DNA of 64,000 bases, taken from the NCBI RefSeq assembly GCF_000204055.1, contig NW_006768766.1, forward strand, positions 296,350 to 360,349, given 5' to 3'. A program made the translations under genes and the position numbers. This document shows, one piece after another, positions 45,241-57,061 of this stretch. The DNA is from Melampsora larici-populina 98AG31 (taxonomy: Eukaryota; Basidiomycota; Pucciniomycetes; Pucciniales; Melampsoraceae). Below the pieces are notes generated by a model. The model made no database searches. It was not told where the DNA came from and was given only the letters and a program-made list of their open reading frames with translations. The number at the start of each line of letters is the position of its first letter. The first letter of the stretch is position 1.

Positions 45241-46320
45241 TATTGTGATGAACTTCACCATATTCTGATCAGATTCTTACTTCATCAAATATCACAGACC
45301 AGATCTTCTAAGGCTCTAAATAATGCATGCCAACTACAATATCTAATAACTTTAGATCAACTCTGTGACATTCTTTTTGGGATATGTGAAAAACAAATGA
45401 AAAAACTCCTTATGTGGATTGTTTTTACAGCTGTTCCAATGTTTCTGGTTGCTCATTTTTGAAAAAGGAAAAGTGAAACCTAAGTTTTTACTTGATGAAA
45501 ATTTGAATTTACCTTTGATTCAAGCCAAGGCAGTCAACTTTTAGGTTTTATCCAGTAAAAACTTGAGTTTCAAGCTCACAAACTTTTTCTTCTTCATGAA
45601 ATCAAGAAATCAAGTCATGTTGGAATGCCTGTAGTTGTTCAGGGTAGAAAATCTTCAATTATGTCAACTATCAACAAAGATCTGGAACATTCAAAGATAT
45701 ATAGATCATGTATATACATCACACATAGATCATTTTTAAGCATAGAGATCAATAATTTGAGAATTGATCACTTGAATGCTATATATATATATATTGATCT
45801 GACTGGTAGAAATGGTTAGTAAAGAACTGGTTTTGCATATATCATGGTCTACATCAGAAAAATTAAAAAAAAGATAAAATAATGAGATTTTTTTGTATGA
45901 GGAAGGTTTGTGACAGGTTACCATGTGTAAGATAAACTTGATTGGACACACTTTACTTTGATTTGTTTTGATGGAATTTAATGAGGAATTCTCATAGCTT
46001 CAAGTTTAGTTTGAAACCTCCTCCAATTTTGTTCTTTGATGAAAGTGGATTTTTGTAATGTATCTTAATTGAAACTGGTTGTGAATGTCTTCAAGGTTTT
46101 TTTTGGATTAGTTTTGGATCAATCTGAAATATCTCTTTATATTTTCAGTCTGGTATGAATGATGTTTTCAAAAGGAAGCAATTCATCTGTTAAAAATCAT
46201 TGGTTGGTGTCACCAATTGTGGATTGTTTGATTTGTTAGAAGAGGGAGCTGCAGGTTGTTGCTTGGAGATATTTTTCTGTCTTTTCTTAGTGTTGAAAGG
46301 TAAGGAATTTTGAAGACCTC

Positions 46321-47255
46321 TTATTGTAGAGGATCATCTGTAATGTCTGTAATAATTGGTGGTGGTGGGTCAAACATCCTACTGGAACTTTCTTTCTTAG
46401 GACCTGAAGCAGTGCTTGAATCCAGGTTCTGTTTTGAGGTTCTAGCCGTTGGAACTGTGGTCTTTTGAAATTCTTGAGGATAATTGTCTTCAATCTCTTC
46501 AAGATATGCCTTTTGTTTACTCCCAGGAACATTAGGATTGGAACCCCAGTTTGGCTGAAAATTCTGTTCCATGGGTCTCTTTTGAGTTGGCACAAACTTA
46601 TTGCCAGCACCAAAACTTGGATTTGTGCTTGGTAAGTAGTTTGATGTAGATGATGGACCATTCCAAGGCAAAGGTGTCCGGCCAGCTCCTTTAAGCAGAT
46701 GTTTTTGGTTATCAATGGCGTGGGTAGGAATTGCCATATTAGGCCCACCTCCAAGTGCAGCAAGGTTTTGAAGATGGCCGGGTCCACCTTGGACTGTGCT
46801 TTGACTGATTGCTGCGCTGATTCGAAGTCCCGGCCTATTGGTTACAGCAATACCGCAACCGCTCCGCTCGAATGAGCGCGAGCGGAGCGTGAGCGGAGCG
46901 GTTTTGGCATCCGCTCAAACCTCCGCTACCCAGAGCGGAGGCTGCGCACCGCGCTCCGAGGAGAGGAAAGTCCTGAGCGAAGCATATCGCTCCGCTCAGA
47001 GCCAGGGCTCGAGTCTCTTTTTTATGGTTTTTTTAGACTTTTCAGGTCTTTTGTAGTGATGAGCGCCGCACACTGGTGTTGCACTACGCACACCAAAGTA
47101 AGAAAAAAAATAAAAAAGAGCGATATTGTGCGTAGTGAGATTGAGCGCAGCACTGCGCTCCGCTCCCAAAATAGGTCGAAAACCTAACTTACAGGATCTC
47201 GTACAACTTCTACCTTCTGTGTTTTTATTGATGTAACCTCCGTTCCAGAACCATC
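46321..47255 (-). pseudogene. 3' fragment of the secreted-protein gene, split by a GC-rich insertion
   Basis: 46321-46847 and 47189-47255 match residues about 340-537 of the intact gene at 58811-60424 almost perfectly (for example GGGPNMAIPTHAIDNQKHLL). The 5' half, signal peptide and promoter are missing because the duplication ends at 47256. A 341-bp element also interrupts the frame. It therefore cannot produce a secreted protein. Confidence 0.8.
46848..47188. mobile_element. 341-bp GC-rich insertion with 6-bp target duplication TTACAG
   Basis: The sequence is flanked by TTACAG at 46842-46847 and 47189-47194. The equivalent place in copy 2 (about 59331-59342) has one TTACAG and no insertion, so the borders are exact to a few bases. 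The interior is full of CGCTCCGCTC/GAGCGGAGCG words in both orientations, followed by an A-rich centre and GAGCGATATTGTGCG. There is no ORF of note, no obvious terminal inverted repeat and no poly(A). It resembles no element class I can name. Confidence 0.75.
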
Positions 47256-47256
47256 A

Positions 47257-47778
47257 ATCAGTCATTCTCTAAACACCTCTAAACAATAAAGTCACCATCT
47301 CCTTGTGGAGTTGATTACTATCTACAAGACAGGTATCGTGGTGATCTATCAGTTTGTGTGGCTTCTTTAGTAGTATGATTGAAATATTTATGGAATAAAA
47401 ATATAAGATGGGATGAAAATATAGGATGAGATGAATATAACAAGATGACAATTCACGGACATAGATGGAAACAGCAAGAACAAAGATTGCACAACATGAT
47501 AAAGGAACATGATAAAGGAAAGTGGATGGAATTATAAACCTGGAATTGCAGTTTACTATAGCAGGGGTTCATTATTGACACATAAGTAATCAAGTTTCAT
47601 GCAACGTCATCTTGATATAGTACCCAGTGTAATTCAAAACGCATCACCTAGTGCATAATTGCAGTGACATAAACGTCAACTTTGGAATGAGGTCAACATC
47701 ACGTCTGACCATCGAAAAGAGACCCCATAACCTGAACCAGAATCTTAATATTGAATCAGAGTGTTAGAATTAGTTCAG
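47257..47778. other. Intergenic between the duplication and the F-box/LRR genes
   Basis: AT-rich sequence with GAATATAAGATGGGATGAAAATATAGG-like imprecise repeats near 47400-47440; no gene seen. Confidence 0.3.
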
Positions 47779-49584
47779 TCAAAAATTGGAGTCGCTGCTG
47801 TCATATGAATCAGCATAAGCACATCCTGGTCGTTTTCCAAAATAGTCCTCATATCGATCTTTCTTTTTGGACTTGTAAAAAAAACTAAGATCGCATCCCG
47901 AATGATCATCGTCATCATCCTCCTCCTCCTCCTCCTCCTCCTCTGAAGAATAAGATTCCGTATGAAACATTATCTCAATTCCATATTTCCTGCACAAGTC
48001 TTCTAAACCTGAAACCTCTTCACGTGTGCAAGACTCTACACTGGAGATCTCGAATGTTTTAAGCTTAGGCCAAAGTCGGTCTTGAATCAGACGTTGTAAT
48101 TTACGAGGTCGGGAAAGCGCTTCGTCGCCTAACGAGAGCCAGGAGAGCTTCTTTGAATGTTCAAATGCTCGTGGGAATCGACCTAGAGTCCATGTAGAAA
48201 TTTCTAAATTGGTGAGTCTAGGTAACTTGAATTGAATTGTAGCATCTGGACCAGATTCCAGGGGCTCAGGAACGCTAACCAATATAAGTGTCGTTAAGGT
48301 CGATTTAAAAAGTTGGACAAAACCGTGTAAATCTGAGAATGAGTCTGAGACTGAATAACAATATTTCAATGATAACGCCTTCAATGAGCTTTTCCATTTA
48401 TATTGATTCCACCTGGCATCCAAACATCTTGCTCCTTGCAAATGTAGTTCAGTAAGGCAAGTAAGCGAAGCGAGGTGTAATCCAAGTGGTGATTGAGGCG
48501 CTTTTTCGCCGCCCAGACGATCAGCAGCAATACTTGAACAACCGAAACTTTGGAGTTGATGAAGGTTTGACAGAATGTCTACAAGAAAGGTTTCTGTGTA
48601 AGATGGTCGTGTGTCTGGACATGTCAGTGAGAGATGAGTAAGTGAGGTAAGTTGAGAGATGGGTTTGATAAATATGTTTGGCATTTGATCGTAAGATGAT
48701 GAAGATGAAAGGTCTTGAAAGCTTCTTGCGCGCGTCTCTGAAGTTTTGGTAGGCATTGAAGGTTCTGGATCCAGATCTACATCGAGATGGACAAGATTTG
48801 GACAAGCTTTTAAGATTTTAAGTAAAAGTCCCGATCGTGCCTTAGGACCCCACTGTGACTTCCAAGATCGATCGTAGCGACTTTTATTTGAGCGCACTAG
48901 TTCCTCTCGCTCCTCTGAAGCGGATTTCGAGTTTGAGACTCTCCACTGGAGTTTCTGAACATGATATGCATATTTTTTGATAGTTTCTTCAAGTGTAGAT
49001 GTTAATCTATCCACCGTAAGACCCGTGAAATTTAAGCTCTGGAATGGAGATCGAAATCATTACATACTGACTCGTGAAAATGCGATAATAACGAGGGAAG
49101 TAAATTACCTCGAAAAGATAAGGTGTGCATATTTGATAGAAAGAACGATTTACTGAAGCCAGCGATCGAATATCGTTCAATGGGTTACCTTTGGAAGTTC
49201 AAAGATGTGCACCATTGCAGCAAAGTATATAATCACGCACAAAAAGGTTATTTGATGTATTATCAGCTTGATTGTCGATCAAAGTGGATAGAATAGTAAA
49301 ATTGTTGAGCAACTTTACTGACCGTTGCTTTGTTTCTGAAATTTTCGAAGGCCTCGAAGGTCCTTATCTTCATGGTCAACTTCCTTGTAGACCGGATTGG
49401 TTTGTTGATTTTGAGGTATTGGCTGAGTTGAAGGAAGATGATTGATCCAGTAAACGATCATTTCTATGACTTCGTTTGGCATACATGACAAGTTCGCATT
49501 TGGTGAAGGTGGAGTTGTAGTTGCTGTAGCTCGTAACTTTGAAGCTTTGGACGGTTTTATCGCTCGTTTCGTTTTGCCAGCCAT
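47779..49584 (-). CDS. F-box/LRR-like protein, paralogue 1 (533 aa, three exons)
   Basis: Exons on the minus strand are 49323-49584, 49109-49188 and 47779-49038, with phases consistent. Residues about 32-50 (LSCMPNEVIEMIVYWINHLP) and the second exon (NDIRSLASVNRSFYQICTPYLFE) together form an F-box-like motif, which recruits Skp1-cullin ubiquitin ligases. The third exon holds irregular leucine-rich repeats (LTSLTHLSLTC, LASLTCLTELHLQG, LPRLTNLEIS). It ends in a long Glu/Asp tail of about 15 acidic residues and a Lys/Arg patch. Such proteins usually select substrates for ubiquitination; the substrate is unknown. A paralogue with identical exon layout lies 800 bp upstream in gene order. Family expansion is common in rusts. 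Confidence 0.7.
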
Positions 49585-50374
49585 ATTTCTGTTTCCTCGT
49601 GGTTGGGTTCTGAATCACTTTTGAAACTTCGGAGGGATCTCGATTTATGTTGGCGGTGGAACCATAATTTCAGATTCCGTCGCGTCAAGTTGCGTCCTCC
49701 GTTCCGTGACTGCGCAAGCTCCAACTCAACTCGCGACTCCTTTTTCACACTATCCCATCACTTTCCCTAGGGAGCAGGGTTTGAGGATGTTACCTTATAC
49801 AACAACTATGTAAGTATGTACGCCCAAGACGCGTCAATGAATGACTCTTGAGAAGGTCACGCTCTCTCAGATGACCGTCGGAGGACCCATCTTGTCCACT
49901 GCTTTGTAGCAAGACAAATCAAGAAAAAAACGCGTCTAGGCTTCCCAGCGTTTTGCCCGCTTGAAGAGGCCGAGAAGGTTTGACACAACACGTTTGATCT
50001 GGATTGCAAAGCTGACACCGACTGAATGACCGCCGTATCCTGATATATCACATTCTTTGTATGTTTTACTGCGCTGCGACATGCATGGTGATACAGCAGA
50101 CATTGCCACTCAGCTTGGGCTCAAGTAAGGTCTGCTTTTGCGTATTTGGTTATTTAAACATTAACGGCATTAACATTGAGCAATACATGGCAAGACTGTG
50201 AGAGGTTCTAGTTTTCTTTGAACAAGTTAAAATCAACAATGCTGCACTTTCTCTCTTACCAGGATGAGAAATTGCTTTAAACAAGAAAAGACTTCAAAAC
50301 CTGAACTACAAGTGTTATGGATCCCTCAAACTAAAACAATATAGACGATAAAAATACCCTTCCGCTTCATAATC
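49585..50374. other. Intergenic between the two F-box/LRR paralogues
   Basis: No gene recognised. The first ~170 bp are the 5' region of paralogue 1; open frames on the minus strand are short and uncharacteristic. Confidence 0.35.
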
Positions 50375-52061
50375 TCAGGGCCAGCCACCATAAAATATCC
50401 AATCTTCACCATGAGATCCATGCATATATCCCTGGAGTTCATCTATGCCGATGCTATGATCCGCGCCAGCACCATCATATACCTCATCTTCATGACTATA
50501 GAAATCCACATTGAAAATTGTCTCAATTGAAAATCTCTGACACAAGGCATTTAAACCTTCAACCGCTCTACGAAAGGAAGAAGTATGACTATTGATCTCC
50601 AACTTTTTCAGATTAGGCCAAAGTCGTTCATTGATTAAATCTTCCAAATCTTGACGTGGCTCCAGCGGATAGTTACCCAACGAGAGCCATGAAAGGCGCT
50701 TTGAATTTTGAAAGGCTCTTGAGAATCGAATGGCCGAGTGACTTATGATTTCTAAATTGGTCAGTTTAGGTAATTCAAATCGAAATGTAACATCTTGAAT
50801 ATAGTCTGGATCCAAAGTGCATAGGTTCAAAGGGTCTGGATTATAACGGGAAACCTCAACAAATGCAAGTGTCTTCAAGGTAGCTTTAAAAAGTTCAACA
50901 AAGCCTTTTAAGACTGATATTGAGACTCGATCACAGCGGTCCAATGATAATGCCTTCAACGAGCTATTCCAGTCAAGTTTAACCCAGCTGATATCCAAAC
51001 ATCCTGCGTCTTCTAAATCCAATTCAACAAGATCAGTAAGCGATGCGAGATGAATTCCCAGTGGAGATAGGCAAGCTTGTCGGCCATTCAAAGGCTTCGG
51101 ATGAGCAGCATCAATACGCGAACAACCAAAACTTTGGAGTTGAGGAAAGTTGGAGAGAATCTCTACTAAGAAGTGCTCCGTGTAAGGTGGTCGTGGGTGA
51201 GGAGATGATAGTGAAAGATGAGTAAGCGAAGTAAGTTGACAGATAGGTCTAAAAAATAAGTTTGGAATTCGATTCGACACTGAAGAGTCTTGCAAGGCTC
51301 CTGAGTCGAATATGTTCGGCCTTGTGGCAGGTACGAGACGTTCTGGGTCGAGATCGATATCGATATCGGTAAGATGAGCACAAGATTTCAAGATTTTAAG
51401 TAAAAGTTCGGATCGTGATTTAGAATTCCCATCTGGCTCATGACTATATGAGAATCTCGCCCGGATTTCTCTGAATTGATCTGAATGTCTATCGATGATG
51501 TCTTCAAACGTGAGCTTTAGTCTATTCGCCGCGAAACCTTCGAAATCGAAACACTGGAGCGGAATCGAGATCATCACATCGGTTGATGAATCGTAAGAAT
51601 AACATGGTAATACGGAGCACACATTACCTGGAAAAGATAAGGAGATAACATTTTATGTAATGAACGATTGACTGAAGCAAGTGATCGTAAATCGCACAAA
51701 GGAAGACCTTTGAAAGTACAAGGATGTATCATGATGTCAGCACAGTAGATAATCACAAAATCGCGATATTTGACACTGAAGCACACAATCCAATGATTGG
51801 CAGATGGGCCGTGAATCAAGATGGCTAGAATGGTGAGATTGTTAAGCAAATGTACTGACTATCATTTGTTTCTCGGAATTTTCGGAGACGTGGATAATCA
51901 TTTTCATTAAGACTGCTTTCGGTCTCTTGGTACTGATCAGTGTGCCGGGTTGAAGGAAGATGATGAACCCAGTAAAGAATCATCTCTATAACCTCGATTG
52001 ACATAGATGATAAACCGGTAATATTATGGTTATTTGAAGGTAGCATTTGTGGAAGTATCAT
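50375..52061 (-). CDS. F-box/LRR-like protein, paralogue 2 (486 aa, three exons)
   Basis: Exons on the minus strand are 51860-52061, 51628-51707 and 50375-51553. The middle exon is 80 nt in both paralogues and the phases are the same, so they share ancestry. The F-box-like part is GLSSMSIEVIEMILYWVHHL plus CDLRSLASVNRSLHKMLSPY. The LRR part follows the same order as in paralogue 1 (LTSLTHLSLSSPHPRPPYTE, FPQLQSFGCSRID, LPKLTNLEI, LSWLSLGNY). It lacks the long acidic tail and ends ...HGEDWIFYGGWP. Likely a substrate adaptor of an SCF ubiquitin ligase, by inference from the domain pair. Intact as read. Confidence 0.7.
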
Positions 52062-53640
52062 GACCGGAAACGGGTTTGATTTTTAAACTGTTCAAGAGAC
52101 ACAGAAGCTGAACCCAAGTTGCTGACTTAGATCTAAGTTTTGATGACAAGAACTGGAAATAATATAGGAAGGTCCAACTGGTCAGGCGAACGGACGAAAA
52201 TCGGACAAATGGATATACCTCACCGTCTTCTTTTCAATGATGGGAAAAAGAATACAGGTGGTGGTCAAATGATTTTTCATGGCCGCGGGCTGGTTGGGGT
52301 AAGTTTGTTATACAGATATTCTTGTATGTAATGGGAATCAATGTATCGACACCGCTTTGGGAGATTAGATTAAAGTGAATCCCTAACTTAACCGAGTCCA
52401 CCGGGCAGAGAAATCTTAGAGGAGATTCAGAAGGTAAGGTTCAATTTCATGGGTTCACAAAATCGCAAGTCATGGGTTTCAGCAAGCCACATATATTTCA
52501 ACTTTCAATTCAGCATATCACTTTGTTTACGGTTCCTTGGAGCAAACTTCTCGAAAGGAGAATAGGTTACATGTACTGAAAACGTGACACAGCTCGGACA
52601 AGCAATATGTAAGCAATCATGTCGTGTATGATCTGCACGCTGTGCTCACTACCTTCTCCAAAAAGACAATCCCTCATCAGTCTGCTCATGACCATGATCT
52701 TGAGGAAGCTCTTTACTCGCATGACAATCCTATATATGATTGTGGACGGTCACAAAATCAGTTCTTCCCAGCTTTATATTATCAAAGAGATTTAAAATTG
52801 TCTTCCTAGAAAGTGCTCATTACTTTTTGAAGATCTTCCTGATATGAGGTCTATCTCACTGATCTCACATATAATTTCTTTGGTCGGGTAAACTTGTTAC
52901 CTCTTTATCACCATTTATGTGATAGTTTTTGATGACTAGTTTTTATTACTATGTCACATGACATTCCTCAATTATTCACTCAAACCAATGCCATTCCTAT
53001 AAACTATCAAGCCGCAGATGGCAGTAATAACCCCAGCAACCTCTTTGCTGAGGTTGTCCCCAAGGCAATTTTTTGTCTTTATGTCTACAATGGCCTGTTT
53101 TGCAATTCGGTGGGATACGCCAGTCGTGCATTTCACAGCACTGGCAAAGGCAACATTAAAAACAATTGAAGCCTTCCGGTGTCCATCTTGCCCACAAGCT
53201 CTGACCACCACATCAAATCCCTTGGCACTATGTTAGCAAGGAATGTCCTGCTCTCAGGAGTACATTGCCTTCTTGTTCCCATTTCAATTCAAAAGCTGCC
53301 CCCACCAACACTTTCCTTGAATTACAGTCTGCCTCTCCAGGAACTGCCCATGCTGATCCACATCCTGTTTCCACAGGTATACCCGGTCTCCCTCCATCAC
53401 TGCTGATCCCTGGATTACCACTGTTTACCCCATCAGGCCACCACCAACTCCTCCTCCCTTGCCTCAGCAGTAAGTTCAAGCTCAACCACGTCCCTGTTCA
53501 GCCGCCAGACAAAACTTACCACATCCTGGTCCAGATGCTGGACCATCTTTTTCTACCCACAATAAGGTTAAAGGTCCAGCTCCTCAACCTGAACCCTATC
53601 CTGCTCTTGCAATGGGTACTAAGGGGAGACCCCAGACATG
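52062..53640. other. Intergenic and decayed sequence
   Basis: No intact gene. From about 52950 to 53640 plus-strand frames show stretches of protein-like composition in shifting frames (AADGSNNPSNLFAEVVPKAI, then a Pro/Leu-rich region). This suggests the upstream part of the decayed coding relic that continues to 54890. Confidence 0.35.
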
Positions 53641-54890
53641 GGGAGCACCTTATTGGAAACCCGTGGTCTTACTAGTACTGGCACACCTAGTTTCAGAATG
53701 CTGTCCTCTTGAGACTCTTCAGCTCATCTTTTGGACGGTCAAGGTCTTGAACTGCCAGCAGTTCCTGTTGCTATTCCTCACTTGTTTGAAAATCTTCCTG
53801 CTCCTTCACAAGATTTCATACCTCCCTTGAAGGCCTTTTAGCCAAACACCACGGTTAATTTTGATGCCTCAGCTCCCGCAGCCTCCCATATCTACCTGTT
53901 TGAAGTCAATCTCCCTGAAGTCACCAATGCTGATTTATTACCTATTGCTATCACAGCTAAAGAAATTGCATTTTTTCATCAATCTTGCATTAGATATTCC
54001 TGTTTGCACTACAAAGGTTTGAAAAATAAACCCGTCAACTCCCCTCCTACACTTGTCAGCACCTTGTTGGAATACTTGTTGGATGACTTGGCTCAGCTCA
54101 ATGCTGAACAAGCTTTATGTGGCACTGCCAACATATTTGCCTCAGGTTGAGAAATCCGAGGCATCATCGGATGCAAATCCTCGGACAAATCCTGTTCAAA
54201 GTTTCAATCCAAGGAAATCTTATCCGCCATGAAATGGCTTGGATCAAATCCTCGGACAAGGACTGTCCGAGGGTTTACACCCAAGAATACCTTGGATTGA
54301 GAGATCCGAGGTAAAAATGTTGGCAGTGTGGTATATCCAGGACTCAATCTATTGACAACTCCTACTCCCATAAAAACTGATAATTCACTTCCTTCCAGCA
54401 ACAGACTCCAATTCCAATCCATACCATTGCCTCCTTCCAGGATCTCATTGGACCTCTTAAACTTGCCTATATGGTAGTCTTCTTTTCAGCTGTTGACTCT
54501 ATTCTAGATTATTTCAATATCATCATTGAACATACAAAATCTTGTAGAGCTAACATTTCTCTGCACAATACCATGGCCTATCCTGAATCATAAACCTCTC
54601 ATCAAATTTTGTCATCTGGAAGGTCTTCAAAACAAAATTGTCAACTACCTCTCTTGTGGAAGGACACACTTGGTGACAAAAGCTTTCCCAAACTCTCAAT
54701 TCTTTATTCTTCCTTTCCCCACTCATTGTGAACAACAAAGTATCCCTCCCTGCAATGACTACCACTACCATTGTGCCTTATGATTTTTTGTTGGTCAACG
54801 CTCAAATCCAAAATGATATCATATCCAAAAGGAAAGTTGTCACCACCAGGAAATACTGTTCAGCTTACAAAAGTTTTGAAAACGTTTGCT
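53641..54890 (+). pseudogene. Decayed coding relic of unknown family, split by a MITE
   Basis: Plus-strand reading gives long protein-like runs broken by stops: VAIPHLFENLPAPSQDFIPP, NFDASAPAASHIYLFEVNLP, then VSTLLEYLLDDLAQLNAEQA up to 54119. The 206-bp CACTG MITE interrupts the frame there. If the MITE and one copy of its TGG duplication are ignored, the same frame resumes and contains SFQDLIGPLKLAYMVVFFSA and FNIIIEHTKSCRANIS. Many stops remain. The origin could be a transposon gag or accessory ORF; I recognise no domain. Confidence 0.45.
54123..54328. mobile_element. 206-bp CACTG-ended MITE with TGG target duplication
   Basis: Ends CACTGCCAACAT and ATGTTGGCAGTG, inverted over about 20 bp with mismatches, are flanked by TGG at 54120-54122 and 54329-54331. 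The 3-bp duplication and CACT-type termini indicate a CACTA-superfamily non-autonomous element. The interior repeats TCCGAGG and ATCCTCGGACAA in both orientations. It is inserted in a decayed reading frame. Confidence 0.7.
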
Positions 54891-54898
54891 TAGAACTC

Positions 54899-55512
54899 AC
54901 ACCGCGGGAATCAATGAGTGTGAAACTTTATTGAGGAAAGTTGCCGTGACAGAGTCCGCAACTTTCTCCAATCACGAATTGGGTTTGCATTATGTTCACA
55001 ATACGTTTGCTGGATACCCTTGAGATGTACAGCTGTTTCAACTCACCACAACTTTCACCTTCACCTACGCTACAAATCCTCCAATTCTCATAAACCCTCC
55101 ATTGAATGGTTTCACAGAATATTTTACTCCTTGATTCACCAAAAGAATTCTCAATCAAGTGCTTCCCTCCTGAACCCTTCTACTTTTGTCAGGAATGCTG
55201 GACGCTTTCAGCCTCACTCCGTTTGTGACTGTGAGTGTGACATTATGAATATCTGTGCTCTTTGAGCATAACGTACATACTAGAAAATTTTCCTCTATAC
55301 TTTAGATTCATGACATGTTAGGATTGGATTTGTGGTGTAGGTGAATGTGGCGGTTGTGGTGAGTTGACATGGCTGTACATGGCTGTCTCAAGGGTATCCA
55401 GCAAACGCATTGTGAATGTATTGCGAACCCAATTTGCAATTGGAGAAAGTTGTGGACTCTGTCACCGCAACTTTCCTCAATCAAGTTTCACACTCATTGA
55501 TTCCCGCGGTGT
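54899..55512. mobile_element. 614-bp foldback-like element with arms of about 180 bp
   Basis: ACACCGCGGGAATCAATGAG at 54899 is repeated in inverted form ending at 55512. Similarity between the arms continues for about 180 bp (CAACTTTCTCCAATC/ATTG, CGTTTGCTGGATACCCTTGA, CAACTCACCACAAC). The centre (about 55080-55320) is unique. No target duplication was recognised. The right end coincides with the left edge of the segmental duplication copy 2 (55513). Confidence 0.65.
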
Positions 55513-55935
55513 CTTTTATAGAACGGTAACTGCTGGTGGCAGTTTCAGATACTTCATTCCCCACTTTCAATAGAAACAGTTCCCCAGAATCACTTTCACT
55601 TCATCTTCATCTTCATCTCTTGACTCATCATCATCAAATTACAGCCTGTATCAAAGGGATCATCATATTTCATCAGATTGTCATCAACGGGGAATTTTTC
55701 TTGTTGTTAACATCATGAAGGGATCAAAGGGAAACTTTTCGTATCTCGAACGACTCAACCTGATTTCATATGCAATCAATTACCATGGATCATGAAAGAT
55801 TATGAACTTGATTTTTTCTCAGTACATAGGTTTTTCAAAAGAACATTCAAGCAGGAAACTATATAGATATGTTTGATGTCCAGATGCATATAATTGTAGC
55901 ATTGATATGCAAGCCAGCGTTCAAAACTTCTTTAT

Positions 55936-56441
55936 TCAGCTTTTGGTCAAACCACGCTCTTTGTATTCTGGAGTAGGTAGCTGTAAATTGATTGCTAGCC
56001 AACTTGAGATGACCCGTGTAAATAACACTTCTGTCCTCTGAAGGAATTTAAAACACGCATATATCTCTACTTCACTTCTACCTAGCTCCAAGAAATGAAG
56101 TAGGAAGTTTTCAAGAATGATCATGTGTATATGCTTGGAACACAACACGGAATGTAAATTTTGGAATCTGGAAAGTTTGGCAGAACAACAGTTAGGAGAG
56201 ATGAGTTGTTTGGCAGAGATGTTTGAGTACAAAGATGTAGCAGGCCAAATGGATTCTTTCACCATTGTGTACTATCATTGCCTTGCATGACAATCAAAAT
56301 ATCACTAGATAAATACATGAGATCTTCTAACCTCCAAAAAATCATATATCTCATGCTAAAATCCATGAGTTTCAATACCCTTTGGAAGATCTTGGACTTG
56401 ATCACTTTTTCCCTTCCTTGATTCATTACCAAATATTTCAA
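55936..56441 (-). pseudogene. Duplicated ORF of unknown family, copy 2
   Basis: The minus-strand frame begins upstream (IFQRVLKLMDFSMRYMIFW, then RLEDLMYLSSDILIVMQGND) and is shifted by two extra bases near 56265 (GTACACAATGG versus GTACAATGG in copy 1). The remaining reading, MVKESIWPATS to ...GLTKS, then ends at 55936. Copy 1 carries a lesion at a different place, so both copies derive from a longer intact ORF. Family unknown. Confidence 0.4.
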
Positions 56442-57061
56442 ACTTCTTTATATATACAAGGGAGAAGTCAAATGTGAACAAGCTTCATTCAAGAAAGTAT
56501 CACTTATCCACCACGTCTGTGTAGTGTTTGAATTACCACAGAGACACAATTATTGAATCAAGTGTTTCTTCAAATGAGCTGTTTTAATCAATCCTTTACA
56601 ATGTGCATACATCATTAACCTTGACTAAACCCCTCTTTCAACATGGCCATGTCTGCTCTCAAAGAGGGGCTTATGAGTCTGACTAAAACACCAGGCTCAG
56701 GTTTGGTCTGAGCACAGCAGGATTCTCAAGTGCTTTGGCTTTAAATCCCATTGTGAAGGCTCAAGACATTGTGTCACCTCACAAAAAAATTGAACACAGC
56801 GTTTTATCTCTATTCTCTACTTTCAAAATCTCTAGATTTCAACATATAGATTGATTTCTTTATATTGAAAATGTCATAGATAGACTATACTAACTAAGCT
56901 GGTGTGCCTGAGGCAAACCATCACTTCCTGTGTAAGGAGAGGCTAGGTTTCTTGAAGAGGGCTACTCAAAAAGAGTAGAGGGGGGTAGGACCACCTGCAA
57001 CTGTGAATGGGGATCTCTGAATGATGGGCTAGGCAATCCCCAATCTGCACTACAACATCTA

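Larger units (their letters stand above)
42686..47256. repeat. Segmental duplication, copy 1 (partner 55513-59397)
   Basis: From CTTTTATAGCACGGTAACTG to CCGTTCCAGAACCATC this segment matches 55513-59397 in the same orientation. Long near-identical blocks (for example 42700-43250, 46160-46847) are separated by more diverged stretches and copy-specific insertions. Copy 1 ends inside the secreted-protein gene that is complete in copy 2, so copy 1 is probably the derived copy. It carries a 206-bp element (45035-45240) and a 341-bp GC-rich insertion (46848-47188). Confidence 0.85.

Noticed and set aside
46287..46787. 166-aa frame present in both duplicated copies (also 58777-59277)
   Set aside because: Identical in both copies simply because the DNA is duplicated; it is an alternative frame of the secreted-protein gene.
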